The notes under the pieces: model-generated | The model's input: the letters and a program-made list of their open reading frames with translations, nothing else | Told to the model about the DNA's origin: nothing | Database searches by the model: none | Made by a program: the position numbers and the translations under genes | Shown here: positions 1 through 8,640 of the stretch, piece after piece | Position numbering within the stretch: position 1 is the first letter of the stretch | How the letters are laid out: each line of letters begins with the position of its first letter | Source: Verrucomicrobiaceae bacterium UBA1938 | GTDB taxonomy: Bacteria; Verrucomicrobiota; Verrucomicrobiia; Verrucomicrobiales; Verrucomicrobiaceae | Direction of reading: 5' to 3' | Assembly (NCBI GenBank): GCA_002336895.1 | Contig: DDFC01000033.1 | Coordinates: forward strand, 1 to 14,932 | DNA length: 14,932 nucleotides

Positions 1-233
1 TTAGCCTTTTTGTTTTCCAGCAACTCCTCAGGATTTTCATCCCTTAAAGTTGCCTCTGTGTTTTCTAAAAGATCGTTCTGATTTCCAAGTCCAAGAACCG
101 CTTCTCGCTTTTCTTTTCCTTTTGTTTCAGCCGCCGCTTTTCGTCGGGGGTCAGGAGAGTAGTTCAGCTCAGATTTCGTGCAACTGTATTTTGATAAAAA
201 ATGAAGATTTTTGATTCCGTGTTTTTTAAACAT
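1..233 (-). CDS. Partial hypothetical ORF running off the left edge
   Basis: A minus-strand frame is open from a TAG at 267-269 to the left edge with no stop. The first ATG is at 233-231 and gives 77 residues. The visible part starts MFKKHGIKNLHFL and becomes strongly charged, rich in Lys, Glu and Asn, ending in a run like NPEELLENKKA before the edge. I see no motif, signal peptide or membrane segment and do not recognise a family. The region is AT-richer than the rest of the window, so an open frame of this length is less likely by chance, but it is still short. The bases before the ATG give no well-placed Shine-Dalgarno. It follows the giant oxidase gene on the same strand after about 300 bp of non-coding DNA. 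It could be a real gene start, a foreign fragment or chance. Confidence 0.38.
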   Translation of the reverse strand, partial: MFKKHGIKNLHFLSKYSCTKSELNYSPDPRRKAAAETKGKEKREAVLGLGNQNDLLENTEATLRDENPEELLENKKA

Positions 234-537
234 CCCGCAGCCGCTGCTTGACTTTGAAAACCACCTCTACCGCACCGCTTTCATAGCGCTTGTTTCACAG
301 CTTCACAGCTTCACAGCTTCACAGCTTCACAGCTTCACAGCTTCACAGCTTCACAGCTTCACCTCGCTCTGTTGTGATTCGCAGCCCTGAGGGCATGTCA
401 TCTTGCCACACTGCTTTCAAACCGACCTCTCAACGATCTCCCATCCGTCATCATGCCTATGTATATGATGGACAGCCTCGCCTGACTGCAAAGCGCTTGG
501 TACGCACCGTGATGTCAGATCATCCCCCGCCCTGCAC
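234..537. other. Non-coding gap with tandem repeat
   Basis: No convincing gene lies in these 304 bases. They hold the 8-bp tandem array at 294-362 and a tiny palindrome GCCCTGAGGGC at 383-393, which is too small and has no T-run to be a terminator. I see no clear terminator for the giant gene ending at 538. A plus-strand frame starting near 290 exists only because the 8-bp repeat has no stop in that phase. Confidence 0.6.
294..362. repeat. 8-bp tandem repeat, unit CTTCACAG
   Basis: Seven perfect head-to-tail copies of CTTCACAG occupy 301-356. A partial copy precedes them (294-300) and another follows (357-362), giving about 8.6 units with no mismatch in the core. Because 8 is not a multiple of 3, each change of copy number would shift any frame read through it. 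Perfect identity suggests recent expansion by replication slippage. It lies about 180 bp beyond the stop of the giant oxidase gene and 60 bp upstream of the left-edge ORF start, so it could affect that ORF's expression if the ORF is real. Confidence 0.97.
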
Positions 538-3500
538 TCACGGCGCCGGGACAATCCACACGGGGCGGTCTGCTTTGGACTGGGCTTTGATGAAGGTGGC
601 GCGTCCGGCGCGGAGGAGTGTGGCGTTGTTTTGAGAGTCGATCACAGCGCTGGCGGAGGGAATCCAGATGGGCACGGGCTGGCCGGGCATCTGCAGCAGC
701 CAGTAACCGAGGTAGCCGCTGGCAGCGGCGGTGAGGTCGCCTTTCCAGAGCTGGAGCTGGTCAGCTGTGGCGGGGGAGGTGGTGGCCACAAAGGCGGGCG
801 TGCTGAGGCCGGAGTGCGCAGGCGTGCTGTCGAAGGGCCAGGGATTGGCAAAGAGATTGTAGCCAGCCTGCAGGCGGCAGGCAAAGGGCGTGTTGCGCAC
901 GCCGCCGGTGGTGAGCAGCGGCGCAGGCGCGGCACCGGCCAGCTGGAGCAGGATGCCGGTGCCGGGCTGAATCAGAGGATCACCAAACATGGGAGGCGTG
1001 CTGCCATTGAGCAGCCAGCCACGCGTGGCTCCGGAGGCATGGAGCCACCAGGTGGTGTAGCCGGAGCTGGTATGAAACAGCACCTGGTCCGCGCTGGTGG
1101 CAGCAGTGGAGCCCTGGTAGCGCGCTGGGTCCAGCACCGAGCTGAGCGTGCGGTGCGGGCGCAGGCTGGCGCGTGCCCCCGCGAGGCTGCTGAAGGCGGC
1201 GGCAGGCAGTGTGGTGCCGGGAGAGTCGGCAATGACGGCGCAGGCGCCTGCGGTGATGCTGCTGAGATCCAGACGGTGCCCGGACTGCGGGCCGCTGAGG
1301 ATTTCCAGATAATACGACTGCGCGGGATCCATGGCGGAGGCCAGCGCGGCCTGCTCTCCCAGCACCACACCGCCTGCCGCACTGGCGCTGCTGATGAGGC
1401 CGGTGAAGAGGGCGTCGCTCATGAAGTTGAGCCCGAAGCTCTGCGTGCCCTGATTCAAGACGACCTGCTGCCAGCCCTGCGGTGCGCTGGTGGTGGTGCC
1501 ACCGCTGCTCTGCGTGATGCGCAGGCGCACGAGGCCATGCGCACTGCTCTGCCCGGGCTGCGCCTGCAGGTCTGCCCAGGTGGCGCGCTCCCAGCCGCCG
1601 CCCTGCGCGGTAATCGCGGGCATGAGTGCGAGCGGAGTCCAGGTGATGAGGTCGCTGCTGGTCTCCAGCGTGTAGGTGAGGCTGCCGAGTCCATACGGAC
1701 GCAGCAGCGTGGCATCCACACTGCTGCCGCTGCGCGAGATGAGCTTGAGCCCCTGCGCGGGTGTGGTGATGCCGCTGGTGAGGGAGCTGCCCAGCGCGGT
1801 TTCCAGCAGATCGGAGGCCCCGTCGGCATCGGTGTCGGTGGCGGCGAGGCCGATGCTCAGCGGCACGGTGGTGGGCGTGGCGGAGAGCCGTGTGACGGTC
1901 ATGGCCGCCGCAGCGGCAGGAGCCCCGGGTTGATCGACGGACCACAGGCTCTGCGGGATGGCCTCGCGCGTCTGGCTGGGGCTTTCCCACAGCAGGCGGG
2001 CCACGGCGCCGCCAGCGTTCTCATAGTACTCCATGACGATGCTCACGGGCACACCGGCCTGGAGCGCCACCACGCCGTTGTTCCAGGTCGCGCCGTGGTC
2101 GTTCCAGTCATTGACCACCTGCTGGCCGTTCACCCACAGGCGCACGCCGTCATCCGTCACGGGGATGAGTGTGTACGTCTGCGTGTAGCGCGGGGTGATC
2201 CAGCCATGCCAGCGCACGCTGAAGCCATCCACCGGGATGCGCGCGTCCGGACTGCCCGTGCCCCAGTCAAAGTCCAGCGTGGCCTCCGTGCGCGTGAAGC
2301 TGAACTGATCAAAGTTTTTGCCGATGTAGTAGTCGCCAGTGAGGCCGTTGGTGGTCACAGCGGGCGTGTAGCTGACGGTGAGCAGATTGGACACCAGGCT
2401 GCTGTTTCCTGCCACATCCTGCGCCACTCCGGCGGGCAGCTTGACGGTGACGCTGCCTGCTGCCGCAGGCGTGACGGTGGCGGACCACACGGCCCCGGCG
2501 GAGGAGAGCGCGGTGACGCTGCCGTTTGTCACGGTGAATTCGGAGGCGAGCAATCCGGTGACGCTTTCACTGAAGGTGGTGGTGACGACAAAGGGGCCGC
2601 TGACGCTGGTGCTCGATGTGGAAAGCACGACGCTCGGCGGTGTGGTGTCGGGCACGCCGTAGGTCACGCTGAGCACGTTGGAGGCGGAGTTCCCCAGGCT
2701 GGTGCTGTCTGTGGCGGCGCTGGCGGGCACGCGCACAGTCACCACGCCTGCGGCGGTCGGCTTGACCTTGAAGCTGTAACTGGCTCCGCTGCCGGTGAAA
2801 CTGGAGGCGGTGCCGTTGGCCACCACGACATCGCTGAGCGTGAAGCCGGTGGCGGCGGAGCTGAATGTGGCGGTGACAGTGAAGGTGCCCGTCACCGTGG
2901 CTGCGGGTGTGACGAGCGCCAGAGTGAAGGGCAGCGGCGCGGTGGCGGGCGCGTCATCGATGCTGCCCACAAAGGCCGCGAGATTGGCGAGATCTGTGGA
3001 AGTGAGCGCGAGGCCGCGATGCGCGGTGATGGCGGCGGAAAGCGTGGCGGCGGTGCCATCATGCAGATACGGCGCGGTGGCCCAGGCGCCGCGCAGCGTG
3101 GGCACATCCAGGCCGGTGAGCGGGCCGCCGAGGCGCTGGCCGCTGCTGGGCTTGAGAGTGCCGATGTCGGCAAAGACGTTGAGTGCACTGTTGGTCAAGT
3201 TTGCCCCGCTGTGGCATGAGGCGCAGTTTTGTGCACGGAAGACCTGCTGCCCCGCAGTGGCGGCGCTGCTCAGCGCGCCTGCACTGGTGCGGTTTGGGCT
3301 GTTGCCGCTGGTGGTCAGAGATTTCACATACGCGGCCAGCGCATCCAGGTCGGTGCTCACGCCAGCCTTGGGATCTCCCAGCGGCTGGCTGCGCGTGCCG
3401 GTGTTAAACTGAGCATCACTCATCAATCCGGTGCCGCCAGCGAGAGCGCGGATCTGTCCTTCAAAGTCCTGCACTTCATCAAAGTTCCCGCTCCAGTGCA

Positions 3501-6500
3501 GCATGCCGTGATTGGCGTGGCCCTTCAGCGTGATGGTGTTTCGCAGCCCCTCGCCGAATCCGGTGAGATCCCACACGCGGCCGTCGTGACCGCCATCGTT
3601 GTGGCACACGGCGCAGCTGATGTACTGCTGCAGCGCCAGGCGCGGGTCCTGTGCATCGTAGAAGAGCTTCTTCCCCTGCAGCACCTGCGCGGTCAGCTTC
3701 TCCGTGGTGATGGCGCTGAGCGTGGCCGCAGTCACAGGCGGGGTGTTTCCACCCTGCAGGATGCCGCTGACGTCATGCACGGTCACGGTGCGGTCCATGA
3801 AATTCTGCACGTAGAGCGTGCCGCCGTCCGGCGAGAGCACGAGCCCCTGCGGCGCACGGCCTGCGGGAAAGCGCGTGATCTCCTTGCGCGACCACGCATC
3901 CACGATGGCCACCTCACGCCCGGCCTCGAGCGCGGTGAAGAGGTACATGCCCCAGGGATCATACGCAGCGGCACTGGGCATGCCGGTGTTGTCAAAGTCC
4001 ACCCGCGAGCCCAGGCTCTCGGCCTGCGCGGTGAGATCAATGCGCGAGGCGATGGCGCGCACGCTGTTTTCATGGTTGAGCGGCAGCCCATCCCGCAGCA
4101 CACCGCGCTGGATGTTGTCCTGCTTGGAGGGCACCCAGGCGGAAAGACCGTCTGGCGAGATGACGGCAGCGCCGAGGTAATTCGGCAGGCCACGTGCAGA
4201 GGTGGAGGTATCCGCCGCTGTGCTGGGGGCGAGAAGGATGGTGCGCTGCACCGTGAGCGTGGCCGTGCCGATGACGACGACCTGACCACCCGCACCCGTG
4301 AGCACAGGCGTGGCGGTGTTTTCCCCCGGCACCGGAGGCGTGATGAAGCGTGAGGCATACACACGCGCGCTGTCTGCCGAGATGGAAAGATGACGCACCG
4401 GGCCGCCGGCATCGATGCTGGCCACCTGCGCTCCGCTGGTGGGGTTCAGCTTGAGCACACGGCCCGTGGCCTCCAGCGCCACCCAGGCGGCGGTGCCCGC
4501 AGGATCAAAGGCGATGCCAAAGGGCCGCGAGCCATACGCGAGCGCGACGGTGGAGACGACCGCACGGCTCGTGGTGTTGATGATGCTGAGGGTGCCTGCA
4601 TCCGCATTCGTCACCCACAGCCTGCCATCAGGTGCCAGTGCGAGGCTGCGTGGCGCAGCGCCCACGGCGATCTCCGCATAGCGTGTGCGCGTGACGACAT
4701 CAAAAGCGCTGACGCTGTTGTTGTCCGGGTTCACACACCACACACGATCATTGCCTGTGGCAGGATGCTCATACACGATGCTGCTGGAGACGGCGGGCTT
4801 TTTGGCCGTGAGGGCTGCATACACCGCCTGGTAAAAAGTGCTGGTGATGGTGACGCCCGTGTCATCTGTAGCCGTGAGCGTGACGAGGTAGCGCCCCGGC
4901 GCAGCGTAGGTGTGGGAGACGCTGGCAGTGGTGAGCCAGGCGGTCTCGGCTGTACCATCGCCAAAGTTCCACTTATAGCGCGGATTCACGCCATTGGCCG
5001 CTTGTGCGGTAAAGGTGAGCGCGCCGCCGGAGGCTTTGGGCGCAGCGGCCAGCGGCTGCAGCGTGAGCCCCGTGACGACCGACCACGTGAAGCTGATGCT
5101 GGAGGGCGTGCTGAGGCCATCGCTGGCACGAATGGTGACGGCGTAGGCGCCTGCGGCGGTGACAGAGCCGGAGATGACACCGGAGCTGGCGGAGATGCCG
5201 AGGCCCGTGGGCAGCCCCGTGGCGCTGAAGGTGACGGGGTTGTTTTCAGGATCGGTGGCGCTGAGAGGCAGAGACACCACCGCGCCGAGCAGCGAGGTCT
5301 GCGCGCCGGGATTGGTGATCTGCGGCGGCAGGTTGACCACGGTGATGGTGGTGGCGTGGCGCAGATCCCGCAGTGCCTGGATGTCCGGCTGGGAGAGCGG
5401 GGCCTGATGCAGCGCCACCTCATCCACCGCCCCGGCAAAGAAGGCCGTGCCCGGGCTGTCCGCTGCGCCGATGACGAGAGGCCGTGCGGCATTGGGCACA
5501 TAGGTGCTGGTATCTTCTGCCACGAGCTGGCCGTCGAGGTACAGCCTGCGCAGGCCGGTGCGTGTACCGCTGCTCACGCTGGTGGTGCGGAAGGTGGCCG
5601 CCACATGCGTCCACTGCCCGGGGGTGACGCAGCCGCCGCTGAGCCCTGCGGCATCCGCCCCGGTGCGCACCTGCCACTGGCCGCCTGCGGTGACCCACAG
5701 TCCATAGCCCTTTTTCACTCCGGTGCTTTCATCCCGCGAGGCCAGGATGCAGCGCGCGGCGCCCGGTGCGGCATCGCTCCTCACCCACGCGGCAATGGTG
5801 AAGTCCCCAGGGTTCAATGAAGCGCTGTAGGGCACCACGAGGCTCTGGCTGGTGCCATTGAACAAAGCACTGCCACCCGTGCCAGGGTTCCCACTCAGCG
5901 CGGGATTCAGGCTGCTCACGCTGGCGCCGCCGCCGGCTGTGCCACTGAGGGCAAAGAGGCTGCTGCTGGCGGGCTTCACCTCGCCTGCGGTTCCATTCCA
6001 CGCGCTCTCTTCAAAGCTCCATGCCACCACCGGATTGTCCACCGGCAGATAGGGGGAGAGGTAGGTGCCTGGGATGACGGAGACAGCCGTGTCTCCCGGC
6101 TTGAGCCAGCCGACGGAGAGGTGATCGTCCCCCACATTGTCCTTCACCAGCGCTTCGATGTAGTAGCGCTTTCCGGCCTGCAGGGTGATCAGGGCAGAGG
6201 CCGACTGCTGCGGGTACCACGTCCACGTTTCCGGCGGGCACCACACGGGCATCGTGGCTATCTGCACCGCATTGGCGGGATTGGCATCCGTGCTCAGCAG
6301 CAGGATGGACTGGTCATCACTGGCGATGTAAAATTTGTACTGCCCCGTGACCGGCACGTAGAGAAATCCGCGCAGGCGCTGGCCGGTGTTGTCATCCCAG
6401 TTGGAGGGCGCTTCAAAGAGGGACATCATGTCGCGGCCATTGGGATTGGAGGGATAGGCCGCGCTGCTGGTGAGGCTGGCCACCGTGGAGCCGGTGATGC

Positions 6501-8445
6501 CCGTCCAGTACTCGCGCATCATCTGGCCGGTGCCCAGGTTTGGCAGCAGCACGATCCAGTTAAACGAAACCGAAGTCACCTGCCCTGCCGCAGTGGCGAG
6601 CACGGTGCAGCGGTAGGTGCCTGGCGCGGAGGTGACCGTGCCGGAGATCAGGCCGCTGGCGGGATCGATGCCCAGCCCTGCTGGCAGCCCGGTGGCAGAA
6701 TAGCTGAGCGCTCCACCCGTGGCGCTGGCGCTGATGGGCAGCGAGACGACGCTGTTTTGGTTCACGCTCTGCTGCCCCGGATTGGTGACCACAGGCAGCG
6801 TGGAGTTCGTCACCTGGATGATGCGGGAGACGGACCACACGCCATTCGCATCCACCGCATAGAGCATCCAGTACCCCGGCGTGAGCACATTGATGCTGGA
6901 CGGTGCCGTGAGCGCATACACGCCTGCAGACGGGCTGGTGTGCGTGAAGCGCACATGCCGCAGCCCGGTGCTGACGGAGTGCGTGAGCGCAGACATGCTG
7001 ATGAAGCTGAAGTACTGCACGCCATCACTGGCACTCACCGTGAAGACGGAGCCCGGGCCGATGCGGTCCGGCGCGGCGGTGATCTGCGGGCGCACGGCGG
7101 CGCTGCCATCGGCATTGAAAAGCTGCGGCGGGGTGAAGACCTGCGCATCCTGATGGTCGGTGAGCGCATCTCCAGAGAGGCCGCCCCCACCTGACCACAC
7201 TCGGCCATCCGGCAGCAGCATGGCCAGGGAGTGGTAGTTTCGCGGCACGGAGATGTCCGCCACACCGCGCCACTGGCCGTTGGCGGGGTTCCAGATTTCC
7301 GGCGTCATCACAGCGCCCACATCGCTGAAAAATTCCCCCGAGGTGTTGCCCCCCACGATCATGACTTCGCCATTGGGCAGCATGACGGAGTTTGAAAAGG
7401 AGCGCGCATTGGCCATCGGTGCGGCGGCGGTCACGGTGGGCGTGGCGCCATTGAGATCCACGGTGAAGGCCTTGTTCACCACCACGCCATTGTCGATGGC
7501 CGTCAGCCCCCCGGCCACCACCACCTTGCCCGGAGCATACATGGCCCACGCGCCCTGCTTGGGGTAGTGCGTGCCGGGGATGCTGGCACCTGCCGCCGCC
7601 ATGGAGCCCGTGCTGCTGGCGGTGATCCAGTTCAGCGCCTGGTGCGGTCCAAAGTGCGCCACACGCCCGTCCGGTGCCACGAGGAAGAAGGGATGCCAGT
7701 TGGTCTCGATGGCATTCGCAATCGGTGGATTGGCCACCGCCTGCCAGTTGATGCCGCTCATGCGCCGCCAGCCGCTGCTGGCGTTCCATTGCTCGATGGT
7801 GCCGTTGCCATTCGCGCCGCCATTCCCGCCTGCGGTCAGCACCTCGCCATTCGGCAGGGAGATGCTGGTATTGTACCAGCGGCCGTCCGCCATCGTCTGC
7901 GCGGGCACCCACTCATTCGTGCGCCAGTCAAAGAGGCTGGCCAGCGCGGTGGTGCCATTGATGCCATTGCCACCGCTGACGAGCAGCCGCCCGTCCTGCA
8001 GGAAGGAAAGGCCGCCGCAGAACATGTCGTGCCGGCCGTTGTTGATCTCGGTAAACTGCCCCGTGGCCGGATCCCACACCGCAGCGTAGGTAAACTGCGG
8101 TCCGTCTGGAAAGGTGGTGCGCTGATTCGAGGCAAAGGTGAGCAGCCGCCCGTCCGGCAGCAGCGCCGCCGAGGTGGGGATGTGCGGCGTCCACGGGATG
8201 ACGGCGCTCCAGTTTCCCTTGGTGGAGTAGTCCGCCGGATTCACCAGCCCCACATTCATCACCATCGCCTGCGCTGCAGGGGCCAGCCGCGCAGCCTCCG
8301 CCAGCAGCGCGTCTGTCTCAGAGTGGCTGGCACCATCGGCCCGGGCCATGCCGCAGAATGCAGCCAGGTTCAGCCCGCAGATTAGGGCCACCCCGAGCCG
8401 CATAGGCAGGAAGCACCGCCAAAAATCAGCAATCCTGAGATTCAT
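538..8445 (-). CDS. Giant secreted protein: AA5 copper-radical oxidase fused to propeller and di-haem peroxidase-like domain
   Basis: Numbering is from the ATG at 8445 (about 2635 residues). Alternative starts are TTG 8463 and ATG 8403; the latter gives the tidiest signal peptide. Cleavage is likely after ARA (~36), so the protein is exported. Domains: galactose/glyoxal oxidase kelch propeller plus early-set domain ~70-540, with Cys143 in HDMFCGG, Tyr191 in RWYN, Tyr404-His405 in NYHSL and His489 in ALTHSV, matching GaOx C228, Y272, Y495, H496 and H581; putative Ig ~546-634; PA14 ~637-800; LamG-like ~802-1035; putative Ig ~1039-1126; PKD ~1127-1212; YVTN propeller ~1212-1566; di-haem peroxidase/MauG-like ~1575-1832 with CAVCH (1611-1615), CASCH (1741-1745) and TAPYLHDG; two Ig-like ~1836-2029; PA14 ~2032-2168; Ca-binding-like DTDADGASD at 2204. 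The last ~400 residues recall secreted verrucomicrobial paralogues (tentative). Family chemistry: alcohol or aldehyde oxidation yielding H2O2; peroxide reduction at haem. Substrate unknown. Confidence 0.93.
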   Translation of the reverse strand: MNLRIADFWRCFLPMRLGVALICGLNLAAFCGMARADGASHSETDALLAEAARLAPAAQAMVMNVGLVNPADYSTKGNWSAVIPWTPHIPTSAALLPDGRLLTFASNQRTTFPDGPQFTYAAVWDPATGQFTEINNGRHDMFCGGLSFLQDGRLLVSGGNGINGTTALASLFDWRTNEWVPAQTMADGRWYNTSISLPNGEVLTAGGNGGANGNGTIEQWNASSGWRRMSGINWQAVANPPIANAIETNWHPFFLVAPDGRVAHFGPHQALNWITASSTGSMAAAGASIPGTHYPKQGAWAMYAPGKVVVAGGLTAIDNGVVVNKAFTVDLNGATPTVTAAAPMANARSFSNSVMLPNGEVMIVGGNTSGEFFSDVGAVMTPEIWNPANGQWRGVADISVPRNYHSLAMLLPDGRVWSGGGGLSGDALTDHQDAQVFTPPQLFNADGSAAVRPQITAAPDRIGPGSVFTVSASDGVQYFSFISMSALTHSVSTGLRHVRFTHTSPSAGVYALTAPSSINVLTPGYWMLYAVDANGVWSVSRIIQVTNSTLPVVTNPGQQSVNQNSVVSLPISASATGGALSYSATGLPAGLGIDPASGLISGTVTSAPGTYRCTVLATAAGQVTSVSFNWIVLLPNLGTGQMMREYWTGITGSTVASLTSSAAYPSNPNGRDMMSLFEAPSNWDDNTGQRLRGFLYVPVTGQYKFYIASDDQSILLLSTDANPANAVQIATMPVWCPPETWTWYPQQSASALITLQAGKRYYIEALVKDNVGDDHLSVGWLKPGDTAVSVIPGTYLSPYLPVDNPVVAWSFEESAWNGTAGEVKPASSSLFALSGTAGGGASVSSLNPALSGNPGTGGSALFNGTSQSLVVPYSASLNPGDFTIAAWVRSDAAPGAARCILASRDESTGVKKGYGLWVTAGGQWQVRTGADAAGLSGGCVTPGQWTHVAATFRTTSVSSGTRTGLRRLYLDGQLVAEDTSTYVPNAARPLVIGAADSPGTAFFAGAVDEVALHQAPLSQPDIQALRDLRHATTITVVNLPPQITNPGAQTSLLGAVVSLPLSATDPENNPVTFSATGLPTGLGISASSGVISGSVTAAGAYAVTIRASDGLSTPSSISFTWSVVTGLTLQPLAAAPKASGGALTFTAQAANGVNPRYKWNFGDGTAETAWLTTASVSHTYAAPGRYLVTLTATDDTGVTITSTFYQAVYAALTAKKPAVSSSIVYEHPATGNDRVWCVNPDNNSVSAFDVVTRTRYAEIAVGAAPRSLALAPDGRLWVTNADAGTLSIINTTSRAVVSTVALAYGSRPFGIAFDPAGTAAWVALEATGRVLKLNPTSGAQVASIDAGGPVRHLSISADSARVYASRFITPPVPGENTATPVLTGAGGQVVVIGTATLTVQRTILLAPSTAADTSTSARGLPNYLGAAVISPDGLSAWVPSKQDNIQRGVLRDGLPLNHENSVRAIASRIDLTAQAESLGSRVDFDNTGMPSAAAYDPWGMYLFTALEAGREVAIVDAWSRKEITRFPAGRAPQGLVLSPDGGTLYVQNFMDRTVTVHDVSGILQGGNTPPVTAATLSAITTEKLTAQVLQGKKLFYDAQDPRLALQQYISCAVCHNDGGHDGRVWDLTGFGEGLRNTITLKGHANHGMLHWSGNFDEVQDFEGQIRALAGGTGLMSDAQFNTGTRSQPLGDPKAGVSTDLDALAAYVKSLTTSGNSPNRTSAGALSSAATAGQQVFRAQNCASCHSGANLTNSALNVFADIGTLKPSSGQRLGGPLTGLDVPTLRGAWATAPYLHDGTAATLSAAITAHRGLALTSTDLANLAAFVGSIDDAPATAPLPFTLALVTPAATVTGTFTVTATFSSAATGFTLSDVVVANGTASSFTGSGASYSFKVKPTAAGVVTVRVPASAATDSTSLGNSASNVLSVTYGVPDTTPPSVVLSTSSTSVSGPFVVTTTFSESVTGLLASEFTVTNGSVTALSSAGAVWSATVTPAAAGSVTVKLPAGVAQDVAGNSSLVSNLLTVSYTPAVTTNGLTGDYYIGKNFDQFSFTRTEATLDFDWGTGSPDARIPVDGFSVRWHGWITPRYTQTYTLIPVTDDGVRLWVNGQQVVNDWNDHGATWNNGVVALQAGVPVSIVMEYYENAGGAVARLLWESPSQTREAIPQSLWSVDQPGAPAAAAAMTVTRLSATPTTVPLSIGLAATDTDADGASDLLETALGSSLTSGITTPAQGLKLISRSGSSVDATLLRPYGLGSLTYTLETSSDLITWTPLALMPAITAQGGGWERATWADLQAQPGQSSAHGLVRLRITQSSGGTTTSAPQGWQQVVLNQGTQSFGLNFMSDALFTGLISSASAAGGVVLGEQAALASAMDPAQSYYLEILSGPQSGHRLDLSSITAGACAVIADSPGTTLPAAAFSSLAGARASLRPHRTLSSVLDPARYQGSTAATSADQVLFHTSSGYTTWWLHASGATRGWLLNGSTPPMFGDPLIQPGTGILLQLAGAAPAPLLTTGGVRNTPFACRLQAGYNLFANPWPFDSTPAHSGLSTPAFVATTSPATADQLQLWKGDLTAAASGYLGYWLLQMPGQPVPIWIPSASAVIDSQNNATLLRAGRATFIKAQSKADRPVWIVPAP

Positions 8446-8640
8446 AAGTAAGTATTTTCTCAAAGACGCAGATCAAGCGCCCAACTCCGCCTCAGGACAA
8501 TTCAGTTAATTGTAAAAGATATTTCGCATCCTGAACTGTCGCCCGGCCCTGAATGTCCCCTCCCCCCGCGTTTCGCGCCCTTGCACTCCCCCCGGCACTG
8601 TCTATTCTCGCCGCCCCTGTTTCTTTCCCCTCTTTGCACC
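8446..8640. promoter_or_regulatory. Divergent intergenic region
   Basis: These 195 bp separate the divergently transcribed giant oxidase and topoisomerase genes, so both promoters should lie here. The middle (about 8500-8530) is AT-rich (ttcagttaattgtaaaagat) and is the best candidate promoter core. On the minus strand it reads TTTACA-like, but I cannot fix a -35/-10 pair. Neither gene has a convincing Shine-Dalgarno before its start. The C-rich stretch 8555-8640 before the topoisomerase has no stop in that gene's frame, so an upstream TTG start at 8581 is formally possible. Confidence 0.5.

Noticed and set aside
290..634. Plus-strand ORF of 114 codons with SFTASQLH repeats
   Set aside because: Its first third is the 8-bp tandem repeat and its end is antisense to the giant gene. 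It has no motif and an irregular composition.
631..3219. Very long plus-strand ORF (862 codons) antisense to the giant gene
   Set aside because: The Gly/Ala/Arg/His-rich translation is a shadow of the GC-rich minus-strand gene, whose domains and signal peptide are clear.
6121..7194. Plus-strand ORF of 357 codons
   Set aside because: It is antisense to the oxidase domain, where all catalytic residues lie in the minus frame.
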